A stretch of DNA of 64,000 nucleotides from Streptomyces caeruleatus (lineage in GTDB: Bacteria; Actinomycetota; Actinomycetes; Streptomycetales; Streptomycetaceae), in the NCBI RefSeq assembly GCF_001514235.1, contig NZ_KQ948931.1:97490-161489 (forward strand). The letters run 5' to 3'. A program made the position numbers and the translations under genes. Shown piece by piece: positions 25,870-34,187 of this stretch (the stretch's first letter is position 1; each line of letters starts with the position of its first letter). The notes under the pieces were generated by a model. The model saw only the letters and a program-made list of their open reading frames with translations, made no database searches and was not told the DNA's origin.

Positions 25870-28110
25870 ATGAACGCGCCGTACGACGGTGACCGCGGCC
25901 AGCCCGCGGGCCCCTCGGGGCACCCCGAGGGCCCGCCGCCCGAGCACGGCCAGGTACCGCCGCAGCACCCCGCGGACATGTACCTCCAGGACGCATACGC
26001 CCAGGACCCCTACCGGGCCCAGGACCTCTCCGCCCAGGACCCGGTCGCCGAGGCGCTGTACGACCGCGCCGCCCACCCGCCGCCCCCGCCGGGCACGTAC
26101 CAGCCGCCCCAGGCGCTGTACGCCCAGCCGCCGCAGTCGCCGTACGCCCCCGACCCGCACGTGTGGGCGCAGACCCCGGCGCCCGAGCCGGAGGGTCCGA
26201 CCCAGTACCTGCCGTACGGCGACGATCACCGTACGACCCAGTACGTGGGCGTCGACGACCTCGTCACGCACTCCACCGAGAAGCGCCCCGAGCACGACGC
26301 CTTCGCGCACCTCTTCCGGGACCAGCAGCAGGGCGGCCACCCGCAGTACCAGCCGCCCGCCGTCCCCGGGCCGTCCCCGGCGCCGACCGCGGGCCCGTAC
26401 CAGGGAGCTCCAACGCCTGCCGCGGCCGAGAGCGCCCCGCCTGCGCCCGCCCCTGCCGCGGCGCCGGCCGCGAAGAAGGGCGGGCGGGCCGGCGGTCTGC
26501 TGAAGTCAAGCGCCGTGATGGCCGCGGGCACGATGGTGTCCCGGCTCACCGGCTTCGTACGGTCCATGATGATCGTCTCGGCGCTGGGCCTCGGCCTGCT
26601 GGGAGACTCGTTCCAGGTCGCCTACCAGCTGCCGACGATGATCTACATCCTGACCGTCGGCGGCGGCCTCAACTCCGTCTTCGTGCCGCAGTTGGTACGC
26701 GCCATGAAGGACGACGAGGACGGCGGCGAGGCCTACGCGAACCGTCTGCTGACCCTGGTGATGGTGGCGCTCGCCGCCCTCACCGCGCTCGCGATGGTCG
26801 GCGCGCCACTCCTGGTCAAGGCCCTGTCGACCCCCGTCGCCAACGACCCCGCCGCCAACGAGGTGGCCGTCACCTTCACGCGTTACTTCCTGCCCTCGAT
26901 CTTCTTCATGGGCGTCCATGTGGTGATGGGCCAGATCCTCAACGCCCGCGGCAAGTTCGGCGCGATGATGTGGACCCCGGTCCTGAACAACATCGTCATC
27001 ATCGTGACGCTCGGGATGTTCCTCTGGGTGTACGGCACCGCTGAGCGCTCCGGCATGGCCGTCACGAACATCCCGCCGGAGGGCCAGCGGCTCCTCGGGA
27101 TCGGTGTACTGCTCGGCCTGGTTGTCCAGGCCCTGGCGATGATTCCGTACCTGCGCGAGACGGGTTTCCGACTGCGGCTGCGCTTCGACTGGAAGGGCCA
27201 CGGTCTCGGCAAGGCGGCGATGCTCGCGAAGTGGACGATCCTGTTCGTCCTCGCCAACCAGGCGGGTGCCCTCGTCGTCACCCAGCTGTCCACGGCCGCC
27301 GGCGTCAACTCCGACGTCGACGGAACCGGCTTCGCCGCCTACGCCAACGCCCAGCTGATCTGGGGTCTGCCGCAGGCCATCATCACCGTCTCGCTGATGG
27401 CGGCCCTGCTGCCGCGCCTGTCGCGCTCGGCGGCCGAGGGCGACAGCGGCGCTGTCCGGGACGACATCTCCCAGGGCCTGCGGACGACGGCGGTCGCGAT
27501 CGTCCCCATCGCCTTCGGATTCCTCGCCCTGGGCATCCCGATGTGCACCCTGATGTTCGGCACCTCCGGCGCGAGCGAGGCCACGAACATGGGCTTCATG
27601 CTGATGGCCTTCGGCCTCGGCCTGATCCCGTACTCCGTGCAGTACGTGGTCCTGCGCGCGTTCTACGCCTACGAGGACACCCGGACCCCGTTCTACAACA
27701 CGGTCATCGTGGCGGCCGTCAACGCCGCCGCCTCCGCCGTCTGCTACTTCGTCATCCCGGCCCGCTGGGCCGTCGTCGGTATGGCCGCCTCGTACGGACT
27801 GGCCTACGCGATCGGTGTGGGCGTTGCCTGGAGCCGGCTGCGCAAGAAGCTCGGCGGCGACCTCGACGGCGCCCGCGTGATGCGGACGTACGCCAGACTC
27901 TGCATCGCTTCGGTGCCCGCGGCGCTGCTGAGTGGTGCGGCCTGCTACGGCATCGCCCAAACCCTGGGGCAGGGCGTTGTCGGCTCCTTCGCCGCTCTGC
28001 TGGCCGGTGGAGCCGTGCTGCTCGGGATCTTCTTCGTCGCCGCACGCCGGATGCGGATCGAGGAGCTGAACTCACTGGTCGGCATGGTGCGCGGACGCCT
28101 GGGTCGCTGA
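25870..28110 (+). CDS. murJ: Lipid II flippase MurJ
   Basis: MurJ moves lipid II across the membrane for peptidoglycan assembly. The 746-residue product has about 200 disordered Pro/Tyr/Gln/Ala-rich cytoplasmic residues, then 14 spans of the MVF/MATE-like fold (KSSAVMAAGTMVSRLTGFVRSM, DSFQVAYQLPTMIYILTVGGGLNSVFVPQL). In Mycobacterium the homologue carries its pseudokinase and extracellular domains in the same polypeptide. Here the protein stops after the membrane part and those domains follow as a separate gene. It lies 45 bases after the DUF6049-type gene, suggesting one operon. ATG 25870 has an AGGTGGGG site. Confidence 0.95.
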   Translation: MNAPYDGDRGQPAGPSGHPEGPPPEHGQVPPQHPADMYLQDAYAQDPYRAQDLSAQDPVAEALYDRAAHPPPPPGTYQPPQALYAQPPQSPYAPDPHVWAQTPAPEPEGPTQYLPYGDDHRTTQYVGVDDLVTHSTEKRPEHDAFAHLFRDQQQGGHPQYQPPAVPGPSPAPTAGPYQGAPTPAAAESAPPAPAPAAAPAAKKGGRAGGLLKSSAVMAAGTMVSRLTGFVRSMMIVSALGLGLLGDSFQVAYQLPTMIYILTVGGGLNSVFVPQLVRAMKDDEDGGEAYANRLLTLVMVALAALTALAMVGAPLLVKALSTPVANDPAANEVAVTFTRYFLPSIFFMGVHVVMGQILNARGKFGAMMWTPVLNNIVIIVTLGMFLWVYGTAERSGMAVTNIPPEGQRLLGIGVLLGLVVQALAMIPYLRETGFRLRLRFDWKGHGLGKAAMLAKWTILFVLANQAGALVVTQLSTAAGVNSDVDGTGFAAYANAQLIWGLPQAIITVSLMAALLPRLSRSAAEGDSGAVRDDISQGLRTTAVAIVPIAFGFLALGIPMCTLMFGTSGASEATNMGFMLMAFGLGLIPYSVQYVVLRAFYAYEDTRTPFYNTVIVAAVNAAASAVCYFVIPARWAVVGMAASYGLAYAIGVGVAWSRLRKKLGGDLDGARVMRTYARLCIASVPAALLSGAACYGIAQTLGQGVVGSFAALLAGGAVLLGIFFVAARRMRIEELNSLVGMVRGRLGR

Positions 28111-28246
28111 GCCGGGGGTACGCGCACAACCATCGTCCGCCATCGTGTGTCGTGCATAGCGGCGGACTGTGGGCACAATTGGTTCGGCGTCGGACGGCGC
28201 GCACGGAGTCTGGCGGCGCGCATTGGATGGGGAGGCAGGAACGACG

Positions 28247-29965
28247 GTGGCGGAACGGAGCACGGCTGCCGTCGACGTGGCAGACAACAGCGGCGACGAG
28301 CCGCTGACCGCGCAGGCGGACCAGTCCACGGCCGACGGGGTGGCCAAGAATCGGGAGCGGGACACGGACATCGACGAGGCACAGGGGAGTGGCGGGACCG
28401 AGGGTCCCGGAAAGGCCTCACCGCCCGAACTGCACAGCGGTCACAAACTCGCCAGACGCTACCGCCTCGAGGAGTGCGTCACCCGTCTGGACGGTTTCAG
28501 CAGTTGGCGTGCGGTCGACGAGAAACTCCGTCGCGCCGTCGGCGTCCACATCCTGCCCGCGGACCACGCACGGGCCCGGTCCGTCCTGGCCTCAGCCCGG
28601 TCCTCCGCGCTTCTCGGCGACCCCCGCTTCGTCCAGGTCCTCGACGCCGTCGAGGAGAACGACCTCGTCTACGTCGTCCACGAGTGGCTCCCCGACGCCA
28701 CCGAGATGAGCACCCTGCTCGCCGCGGGCCCGCTGGAGGTCTACGACGCCTACCAGATGGTCACCCAGGTGTCCGCGGCCATGGCCGCCGCCCACCGCGA
28801 GGGCCTGGCCCATCTCCGTCTCAACCCGAACGCCGTACTGCGCACCTCGACCGGCCAGTGGCGCATCCGGGGACTCGCGGTGAACGCCGCGCTGCGCGGC
28901 ATCAGCTCCGACACCCCGCAGCGCACCGACACGGAGGCCATCGGCGCCCTGCTGTACGCCGCGCTCACCCAGCGCTGGCCGTACGAGAGCGACGCGTACG
29001 GCCTGTCCGGGCTGCCGAAGGACGTCGGTCTGATCGCCCCCGACCAGGTGCGTGCCGGCGTCCACCGTGGGCTGTCGGAGCTCGCCATGCGCGCGCTGGT
29101 CAACGACGGCGCGACGGCGTCCCGCCATGAGTCCGCATGCACGACGCCGGAGGAGTTGGTGAAGGCGATCGGCGAGATGCCCCGCATCCGCCCGCCGGAG
29201 CCCTCCTTCACGGCCCCACCGGACTACCAGCGCACGACCTACCAGCAGGGCACTTACGGCCGCCAGACGCCGCGTCCGGGTGTCACACAGCCGGTCCCGG
29301 CTCCGCCGCCCCCGCTGCAGAGCCGCACCGGCAAGGCGCTCAAGTGGGCCGTCTCGGCCCTACTGATCGCTGCCCTGGGTCTCGGCAGCTGGCAGCTCGC
29401 AGACGCCCTCATGGGTCAGGGCAACAAGTCCGAGGACAGCAACCAGACGCAGACGACGGACGACAACGACAAGAGCAGCGACAAGACCAAGCCGGTCAAG
29501 CCGATCGAGATCCGGAGCGCAAAGGAGTTCGTCGCCAAGGGCGACGCCCAGGCGCCGGAGGATGTGGACAAGACCTACGACGGCGACAGCTCGACGTACT
29601 GGCGCAGCAGGAGTTTCGTCGACGGTCCGGACATGAAGCCCGCCTACAAGCCTGGTATCGGCATCGTCTACGACCTCGGTTCGGCACAGACGGTGTCGAC
29701 CGCTTCGATAGGGCTCCTGTACCCCGGTGACCACACGACGGTCTCCCTCTATGCCTCGGACTCCCTGACGCCCTCGTCGCTGGACTCGATGGAAAAGATC
29801 GGCAGCATCACGACGAACGGCACCAGTGCGACGGTGAAGGTCACCAAGCCGGTGAAGAGCCAGTACGTTCTCGTATGGTTTACCGCCATGCCCCATGCGG
29901 ACGGGGACCAGTACAGCGGCGCCGGATTCAAGCAGGCCATCACCGACCTGAAGTTCACCGGCTAG
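28247..29965 (+). CDS. Membrane pseudokinase with extracellular carbohydrate-binding-like domain
   Basis: A 572-residue protein. After an acidic disordered N-terminus, residues about 65-330 resemble a Ser/Thr kinase (GHKLARRYRLEECVTRLDGFSSWRAVD) but the catalytic HRD is replaced by AHLRLNPNAVL and there is no DFG, so it should be a pseudokinase. One membrane helix (ALKWAVSALLIAALGLGSW) precedes an extracellular domain with a discoidin/galactose-binding-like look (DGDSSTYWRSRSF, GIGIVYDLGSAQTVSTASI). It corresponds to the C-terminal half of mycobacterial MviN, and a role in MurJ regulation is inferred. GTG 28247 follows GGAGGCAGGA. Confidence 0.85.
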   Translation: MAERSTAAVDVADNSGDEPLTAQADQSTADGVAKNRERDTDIDEAQGSGGTEGPGKASPPELHSGHKLARRYRLEECVTRLDGFSSWRAVDEKLRRAVGVHILPADHARARSVLASARSSALLGDPRFVQVLDAVEENDLVYVVHEWLPDATEMSTLLAAGPLEVYDAYQMVTQVSAAMAAAHREGLAHLRLNPNAVLRTSTGQWRIRGLAVNAALRGISSDTPQRTDTEAIGALLYAALTQRWPYESDAYGLSGLPKDVGLIAPDQVRAGVHRGLSELAMRALVNDGATASRHESACTTPEELVKAIGEMPRIRPPEPSFTAPPDYQRTTYQQGTYGRQTPRPGVTQPVPAPPPPLQSRTGKALKWAVSALLIAALGLGSWQLADALMGQGNKSEDSNQTQTTDDNDKSSDKTKPVKPIEIRSAKEFVAKGDAQAPEDVDKTYDGDSSTYWRSRSFVDGPDMKPAYKPGIGIVYDLGSAQTVSTASIGLLYPGDHTTVSLYASDSLTPSSLDSMEKIGSITTNGTSATVKVTKPVKSQYVLVWFTAMPHADGDQYSGAGFKQAITDLKFTG

Positions 29966-29995
29966 AACTCACGAGATCCAAGGGGAGGGGGTCCG

Positions 29996-30736
29996 ATGGC
30001 AGATGGCACCGCTCACCGCGGCGTGAGCGACCGGGATCTCCTCGCCCTCCACGTGAAGGGCGACCCCGACGCCTTCGGTGAGCTCGTGCGGCGGCACCGC
30101 GACCGGCTCTGGGCGGTGGCGCTGCGGACGCTCGGCGACCGTGAGGAGGCCGCTGACGCCGTCCAGGATGCCCTCGTTTCCGCCTACCGGGCCGCCCACA
30201 CGTTCAGGGGCCAGTCGGCCGTCACGACATGGCTGCACCGAATCACCGTGAACGCCTGTCTGGACCGCGCGCGCAAGGCGGCTTCCCGCAAGACCTCCCC
30301 CGTTGACGACACCGAGCGCCTGGAGCAGTTGCTGGAGCCCCACGAGGAGGCATCCGCTCCGGCAGAGCGCAACGATCTGCACCGCCAGCTCTTGGAGGCC
30401 CTCGGGACGCTCCCCCCGGACCAGCGCGCGGCGCTCGTCCTGGTGGACATGCAGGGCTACCCGGTCGCGGAAGCGGCCCGCGTACTCGACGTGCCGACCG
30501 GCACGATCAAGAGCCGTTGCGCACGCGGCAGAGCCAGACTCCTGCCCCTGCTCACCCATCTGAGGCCGGAAGGTGCCAGCAACGGCAAGGACTCGGGTGA
30601 GAGGCGGAACCGGACGCAGGGGACATCCGTCCCACCGGCAGCGGGTCCACAGGCCACCAGGCCATCGGTCACGGATCCGCGAGATACCGGGCCAAGTGAT
30701 TCAGCTGCAGTGAAGGGCGGAGGTGGGCGAGCGTGA
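29996..30736 (+). CDS. sigM: RNA polymerase ECF sigma factor SigM
   Basis: A 246-residue ECF sigma factor. Region 2 is DPDAFGELVRRHRDRLWAVALRTLGDREEAADAVQDAL and includes the Asp-Ala-x-Gln-Asp motif, followed by FRGQSAVTTWLHRITVNACLDRARK. Region 4 is LPPDQRAALVLVDMQGYPVAEAARVLDVPTGTIKSRCARGRARL. The last 60 residues are low-complexity. The stop overlaps the anti-sigma start (GTGA), so the pair is translationally coupled. ATG 29996 has an AGGGGAGGGGG site. Orthology with Streptomyces SigM rests on this neighbourhood. Confidence 0.93.
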   Translation: MADGTAHRGVSDRDLLALHVKGDPDAFGELVRRHRDRLWAVALRTLGDREEAADAVQDALVSAYRAAHTFRGQSAVTTWLHRITVNACLDRARKAASRKTSPVDDTERLEQLLEPHEEASAPAERNDLHRQLLEALGTLPPDQRAALVLVDMQGYPVAEAARVLDVPTGTIKSRCARGRARLLPLLTHLRPEGASNGKDSGERRNRTQGTSVPPAAGPQATRPSVTDPRDTGPSDSAAVKGGGGRA

Positions 30737-31662
30737 CATCCACGACGGACACGGCCGGGCACCCGGACGTCGCCGAGATCTCCGACCTCACCGAGGGCCT
30801 GCTGTCCCCGTCCAGGACTGCCGACGTACGGCGGCATCTGGAGCAGTGCGAACTGTGCGCAGACGTCCACGCCTCGCTGGAGGAGATCCGGGACCTGCTG
30901 GGCACCGTGCCCGGCCCTCCGCGCATGCCCGCGGATGTCGCCGGCCGCATCGACGCCGCCCTCGCCGCGGAGGCGCTACTGAACGCCACGGCACCCGATG
31001 ACGCCGAAGCGACGACGATGCCCACCGGAGAGACCCGCCCGGTCTCCGGTGCACACGACAGCGCGCATGTTTCACGTGAAACATCGGCCACGGCAGACCG
31101 TCCGGCAGGACACGCCCGCTCCGCGAGCACCGGCCCCGGCCGCAAGAACCGCAAGAAGGCAGGGCGACGCAAGGTCGCCGTCCTCAGCGCCGCGTTCACA
31201 GCCGCAGCCCTGGGCCTCGGTTCGGTGCTGCTGACCTCGCTGATGGGCGGCGGAGGAGCCGGCCCCACGGCGGACGGCGGGCAGACCGCCACCGACACCT
31301 TCTCCGCGGCGAAGCTGGAGACGCAGGTCGCCGATCTCCTCGCCAAGAGCGAGAGCTCCGCAGAGGGCTCCCACAAACCGGACCGCAGCCTGGGTACGCA
31401 AGGCGGACCCGACACCCAGAGTCCTCAGATCCTGCGCGAGATCACTGTGCCCGAATGCGTCAGGAAGGGCATCGGCCGCGACGACATGGCGCTCGCCGCT
31501 GAGGAAGGCGTCTACAAGGGCAAGGACGCTCTGCTCGTCGTGTTGCCGCATGCGACCAACGACAGCCGGGTCACCGTCTACGTGATGGACGCGACCTGCG
31601 TGAAGCACCCGTCCTCCACCAAGGCCAAGGTCCTTCTCCAGGAGTCCTACGCGCGTTCCTAG
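30733..31662 (+). CDS. rsmA: Anti-sigma factor (RsmA-like)
   Basis: A 309-residue membrane anti-sigma factor cognate to the overlapping sigM. The cytoplasmic N-terminus contains VRRHLEQCELCADVHASLEEIRDLL, a His-x3-Cys-x2-Cys segment of zinc-associated anti-sigma type; in Streptomyces coelicolor the described RsmA instead binds an iron-sulfur cluster. One membrane helix (VAVLSAAFTAAALGLGSVLL) is followed by an extracellular domain with two cysteines. An exact parS lies inside the gene and is read as VSRET. GTG start overlaps the sigM stop. Confidence 0.88.
   Translation: MTSTTDTAGHPDVAEISDLTEGLLSPSRTADVRRHLEQCELCADVHASLEEIRDLLGTVPGPPRMPADVAGRIDAALAAEALLNATAPDDAEATTMPTGETRPVSGAHDSAHVSRETSATADRPAGHARSASTGPGRKNRKKAGRRKVAVLSAAFTAAALGLGSVLLTSLMGGGGAGPTADGGQTATDTFSAAKLETQVADLLAKSESSAEGSHKPDRSLGTQGGPDTQSPQILREITVPECVRKGIGRDDMALAAEEGVYKGKDALLVVLPHATNDSRVTVYVMDATCVKHPSSTKAKVLLQESYARS
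31069..31082. other. parS site inside rsmA
   Basis: Exact GTTTCACGTGAAAC within the coding sequence, read in frame as Val-Ser-Arg-Glu-Thr in the segment between the zinc-finger-like region and the membrane helix. Confidence 0.95.
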
Positions 31663-31829
31663 AACCCGGCGGTTCGCCTCCGTCTGCCTGACAACCCCTA
31701 CGGTGTGGCGTCACCGTGTGCCCGGACACAGTGGGAATGCGCGCCCCTTAGGATCCGTTGGGTGGGGTGAGAGTTCTGAAAGGGCTCCCCCCGGTCCGAC
31801 GACGCAGTCCAGAGACGAGGAATCAAGCC

Positions 31830-32798
31830 GTGAGCGACGTCCGTAACGTGATCATCATCGGCTCCGGGCCCGCCGGCTACACGGCGGCGCTCTACACCGC
31901 GCGCGCGTCGCTGAAGCCGCTTGTGTTCGAGGGAGCCGTCACCGCTGGCGGTGCGCTCATGAACACGACCGAGGTCGAGAACTTCCCGGGCTTCCAGGAC
32001 GGCATCATGGGCCCCGAGCTCATGGACAACATGCGCTCCCAGGCCGAGCGCTTCGGAGCCGAGCTCGTTCCGGACGACATCGTCAACGTCGACCTGAGCG
32101 GTGAGATCAAAACCGTCACGGACACCGCGGGCACGGTCCACCGGGCCAAGGCCGTCATCGTCGCCACCGGTTCGCAGCACCGCAAGCTCGGCCTGCCGAA
32201 CGAGGACGCCCTCTCCGGCCGCGGCGTCTCCTGGTGCGCCACCTGCGACGGGTTCTTCTTCAAGGACCAGGACATCGCCGTGATCGGCGGCGGCGACACC
32301 GCGATGGAGGAGGCCACCTTCCTCTCGCGCTTCGCCAAGTCGGTGACCATCGTCCACCGACGTGACACCCTGCGCGCCTCGAAGGCGATGCAGGACCGTG
32401 CCTTCGCCGACCCGAAGATCAAGTTCGTCTGGGACAGCGAGGTCGCCGAGGTCCAGGGCGACCAGAAGCTCGCCGGCCTGAAGCTGCGCAACATCAAGAC
32501 TGGCGAACTCTCGGACCTGGCGGTCACCGGCCTGTTCATCGCGATCGGCCATGACCCGCGCACCGAGCTGTTCAAGGGCCAGCTGGAGCTGGACGAGGAG
32601 GGCTACCTCAAGGTCGACGCCCCCTCCACCCGCACCAACCTGACGGGTGTCTTCGGCGCCGGCGACGTGGTCGACCACACCTACCGCCAGGCGATCACCG
32701 CGGCCGGTACCGGCTGTTCCGCCGCTCTCGACGCCGAGCGCTTCCTCGCCGCCCTCGCGGACGAGGAGCAGGCCGAGCCCGAGAAGACCGCTGTCTGA
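31830..32798 (+). CDS. trxB: Thioredoxin-disulfide reductase
   Basis: An FAD enzyme that reduces thioredoxin with NADPH. The 322-residue product has the FAD motif GSGPAGYTAA near residue 11, the redox pair CATC (Cys136, Cys139), the NADPH motif GGGDTAMEEA and the C-terminal FAD motif VFGAGDVVDHTYRQAITAAGTG. GTG 31830 follows GACGAGGAATCAAGCC. The thioredoxin gene follows 53 bases downstream, an expected operon. Confidence 0.97.
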   Translation: MSDVRNVIIIGSGPAGYTAALYTARASLKPLVFEGAVTAGGALMNTTEVENFPGFQDGIMGPELMDNMRSQAERFGAELVPDDIVNVDLSGEIKTVTDTAGTVHRAKAVIVATGSQHRKLGLPNEDALSGRGVSWCATCDGFFFKDQDIAVIGGGDTAMEEATFLSRFAKSVTIVHRRDTLRASKAMQDRAFADPKIKFVWDSEVAEVQGDQKLAGLKLRNIKTGELSDLAVTGLFIAIGHDPRTELFKGQLELDEEGYLKVDAPSTRTNLTGVFGAGDVVDHTYRQAITAAGTGCSAALDAERFLAALADEEQAEPEKTAV

Positions 32799-32851
32799 CC
32801 CCCCGCCTCACCCCCATCCGCCTCACGCACCACACAATTAAGGAGCCCGCC

Positions 32852-33184
32852 GTGGCCGGCACCCTGAAGAACGTGACCGACGACTCCTTCGAGCAGGACG
32901 TCCTCAAGAGCGACAAGCCCGTCCTGGTGGACTTCTGGGCCGCCTGGTGCGGACCGTGCCGCCAGATCGCGCCGTCCCTCGAGGCCATCGCCTCCGAGTA
33001 CGGCGACAAGATCGAGGTCGTCAAGCTGAACATCGACGAGAACCCGGGTACGGCCGCCAAGTACGGCGTCATGTCCATCCCGACGCTGAACGTCTACCAG
33101 AACGGCGAGGTCGCCAAGACCATCGTTGGTGCGAAGCCGAAGGCCGCGATCGTCCGCGACCTCGAGGACTTCATCGCCGAGTGA
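32852..33184 (+). CDS. trxA: Thioredoxin
   Basis: A 110-residue thioredoxin with active site WCGPC (Cys33, Cys36), the cis-Pro segment MSIPTLNVYQNGEV and the canonical FWAAWCGPCRQIAPSLE helix. It is the substrate of the preceding reductase. GTG start with a TAAGGAGCCCGCC site. The gene ends one base ahead of a parS and a T-run terminator. Confidence 0.97.
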   Translation: MAGTLKNVTDDSFEQDVLKSDKPVLVDFWAAWCGPCRQIAPSLEAIASEYGDKIEVVKLNIDENPGTAAKYGVMSIPTLNVYQNGEVAKTIVGAKPKAAIVRDLEDFIAE

Positions 33185-33185
33185 C

Positions 33186-33199
33186 GTTTCACGTGAAAC
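33186..33199. other. parS site
   Basis: Exact GTTTCACGTGAAAC beginning two bases after the trxA stop codon and abutting the trxA terminator hairpin. Confidence 0.95.
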
Positions 33200-33200
33200 A

Positions 33201-33240
33201 CGAATGGGCCAGCCCGGGAGGGTTGGCCCATTCGCTTTTC
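33201..33240. terminator. trxA / GNAT convergent terminator
   Basis: 14-bp stem with one G-U pair (33201-33214 with 33221-33234) followed by CTTTTC, a good intrinsic terminator. It lies between convergent trxA and the GNAT gene. Confidence 0.9.
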
Positions 33241-33252
33241 GAGAGACGGCTT

Positions 33253-33870
33253 CTAGAGCGGCCTCAACGCCGGTTCCTTCTGTACGGCCCCCAGCAACCG
33301 GTCGATCGCCATCTCCACGTCTTCCTTCCACGACAGCGTCGTCCGCAGTTCCAGCCGCAGACGCGGGAAGGTCGGGTGAGGGCGCACTGTCTTGAAGCCC
33401 ACGGCCAGGAGATGGTCGGCAGGCAGCACACATGCCGGCTCTTTCCAGCGTGCGTCCCCGAACGCCTCGATCGCCTTGAAGCCCCGCCGCAGCAAGTCTT
33501 TGGCGACCGTCTGGACCATCACCCGGCCCAGTCCCTGGCCCTGATAGCCCGGCATGATGAACGCGGTCATCAACTGCACCGCGTCCGGCGACACGGGGCT
33601 CGTGGGGAACGCTGTCGCACGGGGCACGTAAGCCGGCGGGGCGTAGAGCACAAAACCCACGGGCACGTCGTCGACGTAGACGACCCGACCGCAGGATCCC
33701 CAGTCCAGCAGGACGGCGGAGATCCAGGCTTCCTTCTCCAGGCCGGCGGTGCCGGCCTTTACCGCGGCTTCACCGCTGACGGGGTCCAACTCCCAGAAGA
33801 CACACGAGCGGCAGCGCTTGGGAAGGTCCGGAAGGTTGTCCAGCGTGAGCGGTACGAGCCGACGCCCCAT
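33253..33870 (-). CDS. GNAT family N-acetyltransferase
   Basis: The 205-residue protein has the GNAT acetyl-CoA motif A in LMTAFIMPGYQGQGLGRVMVQTVAKDLLRRG (Gln/Arg-x-x-Gly-x-Gly/Ala loop) and preceding beta strands VGFVLYAPPAYVP. An N-terminal CRSCVFWELDP segment with two cysteines is a family trait of this conserved actinobacterial protein next to parB. Substrate unknown. ATG 33870 lies inside a small upstream frame and follows GAAGGAAGCGAGG. Confidence 0.85.
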   Translation of the reverse strand: MGRRLVPLTLDNLPDLPKRCRSCVFWELDPVSGEAAVKAGTAGLEKEAWISAVLLDWGSCGRVVYVDDVPVGFVLYAPPAYVPRATAFPTSPVSPDAVQLMTAFIMPGYQGQGLGRVMVQTVAKDLLRRGFKAIEAFGDARWKEPACVLPADHLLAVGFKTVRPHPTFPRLRLELRTTLSWKEDVEMAIDRLLGAVQKEPALRPL

Positions 33871-34016
33871 GAAGGCTGATCCTCGCTTCCTTCGCCCGCG
33901 GCATCGCGGGCGGCTGTCAGGGCGCTCCGTTCCCTGAGCAGGCTGCCGACGAACCCGCCGACCGCGCCCAGCCCAAGACCCGCGCTCACCAGTCCGGTGC
34001 GGCTCACCGTTCGCAT
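33759..34016 (-). CDS. Possible small membrane protein overlapping the GNAT start
   Basis: An 85-codon frame beginning MRTVSRTGLVSAGLGLGAVGGFVGSLLRER, with a strong GGGGAGGCGGGG ribosome site before its ATG. The first 30 residues look like one membrane helix. Its last 37 codons overlap the first 112 bases of the GNAT gene in another frame, so translation through them may couple the two genes. Conservation is unknown to me; the strong ribosome site is the main support. Confidence 0.35.
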   Translation of the reverse strand: MRTVSRTGLVSAGLGLGAVGGFVGSLLRERSALTAARDAAGEGSEDQPSWGVGSYRSRWTTFRTFPSAAARVSSGSWTPSAVKPR

Positions 34017-34115
34017 GGACCCCGCCTCCCCTAAGAGGTCTTGCCAGGTGGATGCGCCATACCCAAACGCATCGTATCCACGAAGCGATTCCCTCGATAC
34101 CGCCAGAAAGCAAAG

Positions 34116-34154
34116 TGCGGGCCGTGTTCCGGTACACACCGGACACGGCCCGCA
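34116..34154 (-). terminator. Terminator of parB
   Basis: Hairpin with a 12-bp outer stem, a one-base bulge and 4 further pairs, starting 33 bases beyond the parB stop. Confidence 0.8.
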
Positions 34155-34187
34155 TGGGTGACCGGGCTGATCCCCGGTCAGCCGAGC

